The notes: generated from the sequence alone by a model not told the origin. Numbered from the stretch's first letter, positions 47,016-55,997 are shown. The stretch is 64,000 nucleotides of DNA from Rhizobacter sp. Root1221 (GCF_001425785.1 NZ_LMDI01000001.1:167173-231172); one strand, 5' to 3'. Made by a program: numbers and translations.

Positions 47016-49349
47016 CTACACCGGCAGCTTCGCCGGGACGAGTATCGGGCGTGGCGACTTGGCGTCCTCCCGCACGCCGAGGTACCCCTTGATCGATGCG
47101 ATCACCAGCGGAACGGCCCCGAACACGATGAACACCACGTCGCCCGGCATGCGCATCCATTCGAGCAGGTGCGAACGGTCGCTGCCGATGTAGTCCAGGC
47201 TGCGGGCATGCCAGTAGCCGTGGTTCAGGACGTCCCACAGTTGCAGGAGCCCGGAGGGGAACAGGCTCAGGCCCACCATCAGTGCCAAGCCGCCGTTGGT
47301 GCCCCAGAACGCGACCCGGACATACCTGTCGATCGCGGGCCACCGTGTGTCGTCACTGGTTTGGCGCAGCACGAAGACCAACAGCGCGATCCCCAGCATG
47401 CCAAACACACCCATCATGGCCGCGTGCCCATGGGCGGGCGTCAGCAGCGTGCCGACTTCGTAGTAGCTGACGATCGGCAGGTTGATCAGGAAGCCAAGCA
47501 TTCCCGCGCCGACGAAGTTCCAGAAGCCGACCGCCATCAGGAAGTAGAAGGCCCATTTGTGCGGGATCTCGATGGCTTTGCCCGTGGTGTCTCGCTGGCC
47601 GCGCGTTGTGCGCACGAAGTCCCATGCGTCGAGCGTCAGCAAGGTCAACGGAACCACCTCAAGGGCCGAGAACAAGGCCGACAAGGCCATGTTGAACGTG
47701 CTCTGGCCGTTGAAGTACCAGTGATGGCCGGTGCCCATCAGGCCACCGAGGAAATACAGGATCGCGTCGAGATAGATCACGCGCAAGGCCACGTTGCGGC
47801 GAGCCAGGCCGAGCTGGAAAAACGTGAGCGCCACCACGGTCGTGGCGAAGAATTCGAAGAAGCCTTCGACCCACAGATGGATGATCCAGAAGCGCCAGGT
47901 GTCAACCACCGTGTAGTTGGCCTTGGCGCCGATGAACAGCGCCGGGATGTAGAACACCGGAATCGCGATGGCGGCGACCAGGAACATCCTGACGATCGGC
48001 CGCGCGGCGGGGTTCGCGAGCGCGTGGGGCCGCACCAGGGTCCACAACAGCGCAAACCACGCGAGGAGACCGGCCACCAGCAGGTATTGCCAAACGCGGC
48101 CGAGTTCCAGGTATTCCCAGCCCTGGTTGCCGAACCAGAACCACCAATCGCCGAGCACCTGCGAGATGCCGAGCCATTCTCCGATCAGGCTGCCGCCGAT
48201 CACCAGGGCAAAAGCAGCGAAGAGCCAGTGCGTCAGCGGCGCGAGCCAGCGGGGTTCGTCCTTGCGCAAGGACCGCCCGAGAAACAGCGCCGCGGCGACG
48301 TAGGCCGTCGCGATCCAGAAGATCGCCAGTTGCAGGTGCCAGGTTCGCAGCAGATTGCTGGGGAAGATGCGTTCGAGGTCGAAGCCGTAGAAGCCGCCCG
48401 GATCGGCGCGGTAGTGCGCGACACCACCACCGACCAGCGTTTGCCCCAGCAAGAGCACGGCGACCAGGACGAAGAACTTGACCAACGCCTTCTGCCCGGC
48501 GCTGGACTGGCCCGGCAGTAGTTGCGGCCTGACCTTGTGGCCGCGGGTGATCCAGCCGAGATAGTCGAACTTGCCAAAGGCCAAGAGGACCGCAGCGATG
48601 CCGGCCAGCAGCACGGTGAGGCTGAGGGCGCTCCACAAGAGAGCCCCGGCGATCGGCCGGTTGCCGACGCTCGGGTCGTAGGGGAAGTTGTTGGTATAGG
48701 AATAGTCCTCGCCTGGCCGCGCGGCGACGGAAGCCCATGCGGCCCAGCTGACGAAGGCAGTGAACTGCCTCAGCTCCGTGCGGTCTGTGATCAGGTCGGC
48801 CGAGAGCCCCCCATTGAGCGCCGGGTCGTGAAAGTAGCGGGTCCAGTGCTCGATCAGCGCTCGATGGGTCGCGGCTTGCGAGGCGGTCAGCCGCAACACC
48901 CCGGTGTCGGGGTCGTAGCGGTTGGTCTTCAGCTCGACCGCCGCCTCGGCGCGCACCGCGGCCTGGTGAGACGGCGTCAGGTCCGAGAAGGGCTGCTGGT
49001 GACGCGCCTGCGCGATGGACTGCGCCGTGACTTCGCCCATCCGGTGCAAGGCCTCGGCCGCGTAGTCCGGCCCAAGGTAGGCGCCGTGGCCCCAGATGCT
49101 TCCGTTGGCCATCAGCCCATATTTCAGGAACACGGCCTGGCCTTCTGCGATGTCGTCGCCGCTGAATTGCAACGAACCCGCAGGGTCCGTCGCCTGCGTG
49201 GGAATGGGCGGTGCATTGCGGTAGGCGAGCAACGTGACCGCGATGAGGCCGGCAAAGCCGAGCGCCATCACGATCAACACGGCGCGGACCCACCATGGCG
49301 ACAAGGGGCCGTCGTCGTCGTCGGTCAGAGGCAGCGCAGCTTCACTCAT
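47016..49349 (-). CDS. norB: Quinol-dependent nitric oxide reductase (qNOR)
   Basis: I start at ATG 49349 (777 residues). The length and the fused N-terminal cytochrome-c-like periplasmic region (YGLMANGSIWGHGAYLGPDY) identify the single-subunit quinol type. The NorB core has 12 or more transmembrane helices and His-containing helices such as TWHLQLAIFWIATAYVAAAL, WIIHLWVEGFFEFFATTVVA, GTGHHWYFNG and TPAHGHAAMMGVFG, which supply heme and Fe-B ligands. It reduces NO to N2O using quinol; often a detoxification enzyme in non-denitrifiers. No FNR/NnrR-type box was found before it. It is a single gene. Confidence 0.93.
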   Translation of the reverse strand: MSEAALPLTDDDDGPLSPWWVRAVLIVMALGFAGLIAVTLLAYRNAPPIPTQATDPAGSLQFSGDDIAEGQAVFLKYGLMANGSIWGHGAYLGPDYAAEALHRMGEVTAQSIAQARHQQPFSDLTPSHQAAVRAEAAVELKTNRYDPDTGVLRLTASQAATHRALIEHWTRYFHDPALNGGLSADLITDRTELRQFTAFVSWAAWASVAARPGEDYSYTNNFPYDPSVGNRPIAGALLWSALSLTVLLAGIAAVLLAFGKFDYLGWITRGHKVRPQLLPGQSSAGQKALVKFFVLVAVLLLGQTLVGGGVAHYRADPGGFYGFDLERIFPSNLLRTWHLQLAIFWIATAYVAAALFLGRSLRKDEPRWLAPLTHWLFAAFALVIGGSLIGEWLGISQVLGDWWFWFGNQGWEYLELGRVWQYLLVAGLLAWFALLWTLVRPHALANPAARPIVRMFLVAAIAIPVFYIPALFIGAKANYTVVDTWRFWIIHLWVEGFFEFFATTVVALTFFQLGLARRNVALRVIYLDAILYFLGGLMGTGHHWYFNGQSTFNMALSALFSALEVVPLTLLTLDAWDFVRTTRGQRDTTGKAIEIPHKWAFYFLMAVGFWNFVGAGMLGFLINLPIVSYYEVGTLLTPAHGHAAMMGVFGMLGIALLVFVLRQTSDDTRWPAIDRYVRVAFWGTNGGLALMVGLSLFPSGLLQLWDVLNHGYWHARSLDYIGSDRSHLLEWMRMPGDVVFIVFGAVPLVIASIKGYLGVREDAKSPRPILVPAKLPV

Positions 49350-49551
49350 GATGGATCCCAGCAAGCGGACATTGCCGATCATCGTGCGCGCCCGTCAGCC
49401 TTGTGTATGTGCGCCAGCAGACATACGCGGCCGTTTGACGCGTCGGTGTTGGGCTCGATCCGACATCTTGCGCAGCTCGCTGAACCGCAGCACCACGCTG
49501 ACCATCGCCACCGGTGCGCCGACCCGCACGTCGAACACCGCCAGCAAGAAG

Positions 49552-51672
49552 TCAGGCAGCGCCCTCGACCACCGTCAGGCTGTTGACCACACGCCCCTTC
49601 GACAACACGATGACGCGCTCGGCGCTCGCAATCGTTTCCTGCCGATGCGCGACGATGATGCGGGTCAGCCGCAGCGCCTTGACCGCCTCGTTGACGGCTC
49701 GTTCGCGCTGGATGTCCAAGTGGCTCGTGGCCTCGTCGAGGATCAGGATCCTGGGCTTGCGGTACAGGGCGCGCGCCAGCAATATGCGTTGCCTTTGCCC
49801 CCCTGACAGCACCGTGCCCATGTCGCCCACCAGCGTGTTGAATTGCATCGGCATGGCGGCGATGTCGTCGAACACCGCTGCAGCGCGCGCGCTGGCCTCG
49901 ATCAGCTGTTGATCGGAACGTGCGTCGAAAAAGCAGATGTTGTCCGCGATGGAGCCGGCGAACAATTGGTCGTCTTGCATCACGCTGGCCACCGCGCCGC
50001 GGTAGCGCGCCAGGCCAAGCCGCTGCAGCGGTACGCCGCCGATCTCCACGCTGCCCGACGTCGGTGTCAATAGACCCAGCATCAACCTGACCAGCGTGGT
50101 CTTGCCGCAACCCGACGGGCCGACGAACGCCACCGATTCGCCCTCTTCGATGCGAAGGCTCAAGTCATCGATCACCAGCGCGTCTGCCTCAGCATAGCGA
50201 AAGCTCACGTTGGTCAATGTGATCGACCAATGCGCAGGCGCCGCGGCGGACGCACCTGCCTCGTGGACCGCTTCCGGTGGGCACATCGCCACGTCGGCCA
50301 CGCGCTCGGTGTGCAGGCCCATCATGCGCAGCTCCAGCCCCTTTTCCACAAGGCCACTGATGCGCTGCACGAACTGCGTCTTGTAGGCCACGAAGGCCAA
50401 CAGCATGCCCACCGAAAAGTGCGCGGAGCGATCGAGCACTGCGCCGGAAGCCAGCGACACCGTCACGATATTCTCAATGCCGAACAACAATCCGTTCAAC
50501 GCCTGGTGGAGCACGCCGAAGCGCTGCACCCTGATGCCGGCATTGAAGCGCTCGATCGCGAGGTTCTTCCATTGGGACAAGCGCTGGTCTTCCTGTCCGA
50601 ACAGCTTGAGGCATTGCATGCCGCGCACCGTTTCGATGAAGTGCGTCTGCTGCCGGGCAGCCCGCACGATCTGCTCTTCGGTCGCCTCACGCAGCGGCCG
50701 GTACAACGCCAGGCGCAGCAGCGCGTACAGGCCGGCAGCCAGCATGGCCACCAGGGTGAGCTGCACGGAATAAAGCAGCATCATTGCCAGTGTGATCAGC
50801 ACCATCACGCCATCGACGAGCGACTCGACCAACCCGCCGGTCAGCGTGCGCTGAATCGTCTGCAGCGCATCGAAGCGCGATACCACGTCACCCGTGTGGC
50901 GCCGATCGAACCAGCTCAGGGGCAACCTCAGCAGATGGCGGAACAAGTTGGACTGCAGCTGCAGGTTGAGCGTGGTCCCGATCACCACGAGGAACCACCC
51001 TCGCAGTGCATTGATGCTGGTATGGACGACTGCCAGCAATGCAAATCCGATCGCCAGGACGATGACCAGCTCGCGGTCCTGCGAGACCAGCGCCTGGTCG
51101 ACCACCCATTGCAGGTGAAAGGGCGCCAGCACGGTGAACACCTGCAGCGCCAGCGCCAGCAGCAACACCCGCGCCAACGCGGCGGCTGCGCCGGGTAGCG
51201 GGCCGATGAGCCGGCTCAGGCTGATCCGATGCTGCCGCGTGCCGGGCCTGAAATCATGGGCCGGCACGAGTTCCTGGGCGATTCCAGTGAAGTGTTTCGA
51301 CAGCTCGTCCATGGCGAGCTCGCGCCTGCCGCGCGCAGGGTCGACGATCGTCACCGTTCGGGCCCGCACCCGTTCGAGGACCACGAAGTGATTGAAGTCC
51401 CAATGCAGCACGCACGGCAGGCGCAGTTGTGCCAACTGGGGCAGCTCCAGGCGCACGGCGCGTGGCACGAGCTCGAGCTTGGCGGCGCATCGTGCCAAGT
51501 CGGCGAGCGTGGTGCCTTTGAGCGAAATCGAGTAAAGCGCGCGCAAGCTCGGCAGGTCCGTGCGAAGCTGGTGATACCCCGCCACCATGACCAGGCAGGC
51601 CAAGCCGCATTCGGCGGCCTCGGATTGCAGCACCACGGGGACGCGGCGGCGCCAGGAGAACTCGATGTTCAT
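49552..51672 (-). CDS. Peptidase-containing ABC exporter (C39 family) of the peptide cluster
   Basis: I start at ATG 51672 (AGGA 6 nt upstream; 706 residues). An N-terminal C39 peptidase domain has catalytic Cys in QSEAAECGLACLVMVAGYH and His in LHWDFNHFVVL with Asp in VDPARGRR. A six-helix membrane domain follows, then an ATPase with Walker A GPSGCGKTT, signature LSGGQRQR and Walker B ILILDEATSHLD. Such exporters cut double-glycine leaders from bacteriocins and RiPPs while transporting them. The 61-residue precursor of this operon ends its leader in SGG and is the expected cargo. Confidence 0.95.
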   Translation of the reverse strand: MNIEFSWRRRVPVVLQSEAAECGLACLVMVAGYHQLRTDLPSLRALYSISLKGTTLADLARCAAKLELVPRAVRLELPQLAQLRLPCVLHWDFNHFVVLERVRARTVTIVDPARGRRELAMDELSKHFTGIAQELVPAHDFRPGTRQHRISLSRLIGPLPGAAAALARVLLLALALQVFTVLAPFHLQWVVDQALVSQDRELVIVLAIGFALLAVVHTSINALRGWFLVVIGTTLNLQLQSNLFRHLLRLPLSWFDRRHTGDVVSRFDALQTIQRTLTGGLVESLVDGVMVLITLAMMLLYSVQLTLVAMLAAGLYALLRLALYRPLREATEEQIVRAARQQTHFIETVRGMQCLKLFGQEDQRLSQWKNLAIERFNAGIRVQRFGVLHQALNGLLFGIENIVTVSLASGAVLDRSAHFSVGMLLAFVAYKTQFVQRISGLVEKGLELRMMGLHTERVADVAMCPPEAVHEAGASAAAPAHWSITLTNVSFRYAEADALVIDDLSLRIEEGESVAFVGPSGCGKTTLVRLMLGLLTPTSGSVEIGGVPLQRLGLARYRGAVASVMQDDQLFAGSIADNICFFDARSDQQLIEASARAAAVFDDIAAMPMQFNTLVGDMGTVLSGGQRQRILLARALYRKPRILILDEATSHLDIQRERAVNEAVKALRLTRIIVAHRQETIASAERVIVLSKGRVVNSLTVVEGAA

Positions 51673-51691
51673 GGGCGGTCCTGAAGCATGT

Positions 51692-52942
51692 TCAAAGTCG
51701 ACCGGTGACGGACTGCACCGGGTCCAGGACCCAATCCAGCAGGCGCCGTCGCTCAAGATGCACGTCGGCATCGACGGTCATGTCCGGCTGCAAGGGAAAT
51801 TCCCGGCCATATGCCCGAACGGCTTGCTGCCGCAGGCTCACCGTCACGACGTACACCGGCTCATCCATGGCGACGGGCAGGTTCGCTTCCTGGGGGCGCA
51901 CGACGCTTCGGCTGATTTCCACCACATCGCCGATGTGATGACCAAAGCGCTGGTACGCAAATGCGGGATAGCGCAACGCGACCTCCTGGTGCGGCCGCAG
52001 AAAGCCGGCCGCTCGAGTGGGCACCAGCAGGCGTGCCTGCAGCTGCGCGCCTTGCGGCAGGATGGACAGCAGCGTGGTGCCGGGCGTGACGGCTTGCCCG
52101 ACGTCGGCCAAGACCGTGGTCACCGTGCCGTCCACCGGGGCACGCAGGACGACCATGCGCCGTGAATCCGTCTGCGACAGCTGCTCGTCCACTTCGGAGA
52201 TCTGGCGATCGATCGCGGCGCTGTGGTTGGCCTGCTTGAGCGCGCCCGCGGCGACTTCGATGGGCGCCGCGGCGATATCGCGCTGCAAGACCGTGATGTC
52301 ACGCTGCAAGCCGGCAAGCTGGCGCCGGGCCTCGAGCACGTCGTTGCGCTTGGCTTCCAGCGCGGCGTCGGCCACGAAGCCCGCCGCGACCAAGTCGGCC
52401 TGGCGCTGCAAAGACTGCGCAGCAATGGCGACGCGCTCGCGCTGCCATTGTTGCTGCGCTTGTGCTTCGGCCAGTTCCGCCTTCAGTCCCTGCAGACGCT
52501 CGCCGATCGCGCGCTGGGCCAGGTGATCGATCTGCGCGAGCTTGTCTTGTTCGCGCTGCAGGCTTGCGCGGCGGCTGCGCAGGGTGTCGATGGCTGCTGC
52601 CTGCGGCGCCGGGCTGAGCGCGTTGGCGTGCTCGCTGCTGATGACGAGCAGCACATCGCCTTGCCGCACGGTGCGGTTATCGACTGCGCGGCGCTCGAGC
52701 ACTGTGCCGGCCTGCGGACTGACGATCCTGACCATCCCCTGGGTAGGCACCAGGTACCCGCTGACGTGCGCCTTGCGCGTGAATTGGCCGTACCACACGA
52801 AGAGCACGGCGGCAGCCGCGAGCACGAGGGCCAGCACGCACCACACGTTGCGCAACTTCCCTTGAGCCGACAACAGGCCACCCAAGGCGGCATCGTTCAG
52901 GGCGTCGAGAGCGGCTCGGCGAAAGAGGTCAGGGCGACGCAT
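51692..52942 (-). CDS. HlyD-type membrane-fusion protein of the peptide exporter
   Basis: I start at ATG 52942 (416 residues). One transmembrane helix near residues 35-55 (VWCVLALVLAAAAVLFVWYG) is followed by the lipoyl half GMVRIVSPQAGTVLERRAVD, a long coiled coil (LKAELAEAQAQQQWQRERVA) and the second half LRAPVDGTVTTVLADVGQAV. It resembles adaptors of colicin V/bacteriocin type I export. The gene lies 19 bp before the ABC exporter. The outer-membrane partner is not encoded here. Confidence 0.9.
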   Translation of the reverse strand: MRRPDLFRRAALDALNDAALGGLLSAQGKLRNVWCVLALVLAAAAVLFVWYGQFTRKAHVSGYLVPTQGMVRIVSPQAGTVLERRAVDNRTVRQGDVLLVISSEHANALSPAPQAAAIDTLRSRRASLQREQDKLAQIDHLAQRAIGERLQGLKAELAEAQAQQQWQRERVAIAAQSLQRQADLVAAGFVADAALEAKRNDVLEARRQLAGLQRDITVLQRDIAAAPIEVAAGALKQANHSAAIDRQISEVDEQLSQTDSRRMVVLRAPVDGTVTTVLADVGQAVTPGTTLLSILPQGAQLQARLLVPTRAAGFLRPHQEVALRYPAFAYQRFGHHIGDVVEISRSVVRPQEANLPVAMDEPVYVVTVSLRQQAVRAYGREFPLQPDMTVDADVHLERRRLLDWVLDPVQSVTGRL

Positions 52943-52947
52943 CGCGT

Positions 52948-53775
52948 TCACACCGACAAGGTGGACTGCATCGCATGACAGAGCGAGCGCAAACGGACAG
53001 CTTGTGGCTCGGGCAGGCTGTCGGCAAGCTCGCGCGCCTTCGCGGCGCCCGTGGCGGGATCCAAAGCCAACAGTGCCCTGACCGCATGCAACTTGGTGCG
53101 ATGCGAACCCGCCTGGAAGATGCGTGCCAGCGCAACGCGGGCCCGATCGCCACCGAGCGCCTCCAGCAAGGGGGCGCAATCGCACAGTGCCCGGTCTCTG
53201 GCGGCAGCGGACGCGACGAGATCCTCCGCCGCGGCGATCGGTGCCCCGCCTGGCAGCGCGAACACCACCGTGTCCGCGGCTTCGCCCGCGCGTGGGTGAC
53301 TGAACACGTGCAGCGAGACGGCCGTTGCTTCGGCCAGGTTGGCGACGTTGTGGATGCAGGGCGTGCAGATGTAGCCGACTTCGCCCGCCGCCGCGTCGAA
53401 CTGTTTGATGGGCCGCGGCATCAGCGTGCCGCATGCGTCGAGCTCGAAGACGCAAAAGCGCAGCGTGTTGTGCATGACGCCGGTGACCGTCCAGTGATCG
53501 TGGCGATGCGGGTTGGCGACCAGGCCGCCGCGCCAGAACACCATCCTCACCGAGTACAGGCGGTCCCTGTCGAAATGCAGGCTCGTGAAGAGGCGCACGC
53601 CATCGCCCAGCGCAATCTTGTCCAGCAGCCGTTCGATGCAGGCCAGGTGAAACTCGCGGCTGTGCAGCGCGCGGACCACCAGATCACGTACGGCGAGCGT
53701 GCGGGATCGCGCATCCGGAGCCTGGTCCAGCGTGGCATTGATCGACTGCACGAATGAATCGAATTCATGGCACAT
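52948..53775 (-). CDS. Cupin-fold protein (cysteine-dioxygenase-like) of the peptide cluster
   Basis: I start at ATG 53775, inside the end of the preceding gene (11-bp overlap); 275 residues. The cupin core has His90, His92 and His94 in ANPHRHDHWTVTGV and His142 in TPCIHNVANLAE, a metal site like that of cysteine dioxygenase and other thiol dioxygenases. The C-terminal 100 residues are helical. A role in oxidising cysteines of the precursor core is plausible but unproven. No heme or flavin motif is seen. Confidence 0.75.
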   Translation of the reverse strand: MCHEFDSFVQSINATLDQAPDARSRTLAVRDLVVRALHSREFHLACIERLLDKIALGDGVRLFTSLHFDRDRLYSVRMVFWRGGLVANPHRHDHWTVTGVMHNTLRFCVFELDACGTLMPRPIKQFDAAAGEVGYICTPCIHNVANLAEATAVSLHVFSHPRAGEAADTVVFALPGGAPIAAAEDLVASAAARDRALCDCAPLLEALGGDRARVALARIFQAGSHRTKLHAVRALLALDPATGAAKARELADSLPEPQAVRLRSLCHAMQSTLSV

Positions 53776-54727
53776 GGTGGTGCTCCATCGAAAGCAACCA
53801 ACCCGCCGCGGGAGACAGCGTTGATTCGCGCTTGTGTTGCACGGCCTGCGCATACGCGCGCGTTGCCAGTTCATCCAGGCGCGGCCCTTCCACCACTTCG
53901 GCCAGGATGCGGCGCAAATGCCCCATGCGGTAGGCCGCGTCCCGATGGAGCCAATCGGGGGGCACCGATTGGCGCAGGTCGACCGAGCGCTGCGCGGCCG
54001 ATTGGAGCAGGTCTGCCAGGTAGTCCACCCAAAGATGCGGGTGCACGCCAAGTGTCAGGTGCAGGGACAGGCTGTCGCTGGTGCGCGCTTCGTGAAAGAC
54101 GCCGCGCGGCACGTACAGCACGTCGCCCGCGTGCAGCGTGAACTCGGCGGTCAAAGGGCCTGGGTCGACCGCGCTTTTGCCGAAGGCCTGCGATTTCAGC
54201 GGCAGGCGTATTGGGCTGCCACGGAGCGACCACGTCTTGCTGCCGTGCAGTTGGAGCACGAAGACGTCGTGGCTGTCGTAGTGAGCGGAGAAGCCCTGGG
54301 CTTGCCGGTTGGACAGGAACACGTTGGTGATCACGGTGGCGACCAGCTCCTGTTCCAGCGTCTGCTTCAGCCGCTGCAGCGATGGCCATTTGTGATTCAA
54401 CTGCGAGAACACCAGGGTTGCACCCTTTGCGAACCACTGGACGAGCTTTCCGGCATCCACATGGTCGGTCGCGACCCGTCCCATCACCCGCATGCCGGGG
54501 GGCGCCATGTAGGTGTGAGCGCCGACGATCTGGCCGTCGAGAGCCACTTTGCATTCGTCGGCGCGAAAGACCTGCTCGGCCAGCAGGCGGTCCATGTCTT
54601 GAATGCCGAGCAGATCGTCAAAACGGTGCGCTCCGTTGTCACGCGCCAAGTACAGCGGACGCTGCTCCCAGTGATCCTGGAAGAACTGCTGCACGTCGAA
54701 CGGCGCGATCAGTTGAGCGAAATTCAT
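53765..54727 (-). CDS. JmjC/cupin_4-type 2-oxoglutarate oxygenase of the peptide cluster
   Basis: I start at ATG 54727 (GGGAG 7 nt upstream; 320 residues). The JmjC core has the iron ligands His149 and Asp151 in GFSAHYDSHDVFVLQLHGSK and His212 in YVPRGVFHEA. It matches the ribosomal-oxygenase group (YcfD/RoxA), which hydroxylates protein side chains using Fe(II), O2 and 2-oxoglutarate. Within this operon the likely substrate is the precursor peptide. The start overlaps the preceding gene (ATGA). Confidence 0.85.
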   Translation of the reverse strand: MNFAQLIAPFDVQQFFQDHWEQRPLYLARDNGAHRFDDLLGIQDMDRLLAEQVFRADECKVALDGQIVGAHTYMAPPGMRVMGRVATDHVDAGKLVQWFAKGATLVFSQLNHKWPSLQRLKQTLEQELVATVITNVFLSNRQAQGFSAHYDSHDVFVLQLHGSKTWSLRGSPIRLPLKSQAFGKSAVDPGPLTAEFTLHAGDVLYVPRGVFHEARTSDSLSLHLTLGVHPHLWVDYLADLLQSAAQRSVDLRQSVPPDWLHRDAAYRMGHLRRILAEVVEGPRLDELATRAYAQAVQHKRESTLSPAAGWLLSMEHHHVP

Positions 54728-55236
54728 GGATGCGCTCCCTGGACAGGGTCTGCAGCCGTTGCGAACGGCGCCTGCAACCAGTGGTTCAAGCGGTCGAGGT
54801 CCCAGTGGAGGAGTTCCATGAGTCGGCCGGCCAATGGCCAGTAGCGGACCTTGTCGATGCTGAAGGGGCCGTAGTTGAATACATAAGACGCAAGGATGGC
54901 GACGCCTCTGCGCAGTTCTATTCTTCGGTGCTTGGCATCGGGATCTTCGTATTCGACATAGTCGTTCGATGTGTGGTGCAGGAATGTGCGCCCATACAGG
55001 CGATCGCACAGCTGTGAATATTGTTCGGTCTGCAGGATCCAGTAGTGCCAGACGTCGTCGATTTCCGTGCTGAAAGGAATATCTCCGGGGCTGTGAACCG
55101 ACATGTTGAGATACTTCAACAACTCTTCGATCCGCGCATCCACCTCGACGCTTGGCAATGGCGACAGCTTCTTGTCGAAGTAGTATTTCATCTGCGGCGT
55201 CAGGAATGCTTCGCGCAATTGCTCATTCGTGATCAT
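54724..55236 (-). CDS. Glycine-rich-domain-like protein of the peptide cluster
   Basis: I start at ATG 55236 (170 residues). The segment DIPFSTEIDDVWHYWILQTE, then YSQLCDRLYGRTFLHH, matches the pattern of glycine-rich-domain-containing proteins (PF07173-like: D-x-x-W-H ... C-x-x-x-x-G ... HH). Its function is unknown. Trp-His and His-His could form a metal or peptide-binding site. It is the first gene after the precursor, separated by a hairpin, and overlaps the oxygenase gene by 4 bp. Confidence 0.7.
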   Translation of the reverse strand: MITNEQLREAFLTPQMKYYFDKKLSPLPSVEVDARIEELLKYLNMSVHSPGDIPFSTEIDDVWHYWILQTEQYSQLCDRLYGRTFLHHTSNDYVEYEDPDAKHRRIELRRGVAILASYVFNYGPFSIDKVRYWPLAGRLMELLHWDLDRLNHWLQAPFATAADPVQGAHP

Positions 55237-55323
55237 GGTGGGCTGAATCGGCAAGAGTGGAAGGGGCGCGCCGGCATGGGTGTAATGCCGCCGGCGCGTG
55301 TCTCACGGAGGGGAGTGGTGTTC

Positions 55324-55353
55324 GTGCCTCCTCGTTTTCCAGGAGGCAGGCAC
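55324..55353 (-). terminator. Hairpin between precursor and biosynthetic genes (possible attenuator)
   Basis: On the minus strand, the stem GCCTCCT/AGGAGGC (7 bp, loop 8) extends with GTG/CAC after a 3-base bulge. It lies 18 bp after the precursor stop and 88 bp before the next start. There is no T-run, so complete termination is unlikely. Such a hairpin between precursor and enzymes commonly raises the precursor-to-enzyme ratio. Confidence 0.4.
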
Positions 55354-55370
55354 TATCTTTTCAAGGCGCG

Positions 55371-55556
55371 TCAATGATTGCTGCAGCAGTTGACGCACTG
55401 GCAGGTCGGGACTTGCGCAATGGCAAGACCGCCCGACACCTGTTCCACATCCTCCAGCGCAAGCTCGATGAGTTGCGTCAGTTCTTCGGTTTGCTCGGCC
55501 GTGGCAAAGCGGGTCTGCAATCCGGTTTCGGTCGGACGTGGTGTTGACTGGTTCAT
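55371..55556 (-). CDS. RiPP/bacteriocin-like precursor peptide with double-glycine leader
   Basis: ATG 55556 has AGGAG 7 nt upstream; the product is 61 residues. Residues 1-43 form a leader with an acidic amphipathic helix and a double-glycine end (TEELTQLIELALEDVEQVSG then G). The core is LAIAQVPTCQCVNCCSNH: 18 residues with four cysteines in the pattern C-x-C-x-x-C-C. It matches the cargo expected for the C39 exporter in the same operon. The core has no Ser/Thr-rich pattern of a lanthipeptide (one Thr, one Ser). I do not know a described family with this core. Confidence 0.85.
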   Translation of the reverse strand: MNQSTPRPTETGLQTRFATAEQTEELTQLIELALEDVEQVSGGLAIAQVPTCQCVNCCSNH

Positions 55557-55997
55557 TGCATTTCTCCTGTGTGGTAAAAAAATAGTCGGCTTTCGCCCCT
55601 GCATTGCCGCGACTGACGAAGTGTCAATCGCGGAAATTCTTGTTCTCCAGTGTTTGCCTGGAAGCGCAGCCGTCAACTTGAAGGCAATCCCGGCGATAAG
55701 CTTCGTGTCATCCGCGCTTCTGGAAAAGGAATATGCGAAGGTTATCGCGTCAGGCAAAAGACTGAATACTCCAATCGGAGGATGCGACGCTGAACTTGCA
55801 TGCCCAGGGAATGGGGTTTCCCGGTCGCTGCGACGTCGCGCGTGACGTGCTCGGCGACTGGCTGACCGAGCGTCAGCCCAGGGCATCGGGCTGGGCCAAC
55901 GCCAGTTGCGCGCCTCCGCCACATCGACCATCGCTGACGGCCTCTTGCGGCTGCGCCACCCGCGAGCGAAACTCGCGACCGACTACCGCAACGCCCA
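55557..55997. other. Intergenic region between the peptide cluster and the AsmA gene
   Basis: No gene is supported. It should hold the promoter of the precursor operon. A TTGACA (minus strand, 55622-55627) is present but without a good -10 at 17 bp. The local AT content is higher than elsewhere. The divergent AsmA gene also lacks a clear promoter. Confidence 0.4.

Noticed and set aside
46842..48521. 559-codon plus-strand frame opposite the nitric oxide reductase
   Set aside because: Shadow of norB; composition rich in Gln, His and Arg, no family and no ribosome-binding site.
49350..49551. Possible FNR/NnrR site before the nitric oxide reductase
   Set aside because: No TTGAT-N4-ATCAA-like sequence was found in this gap.
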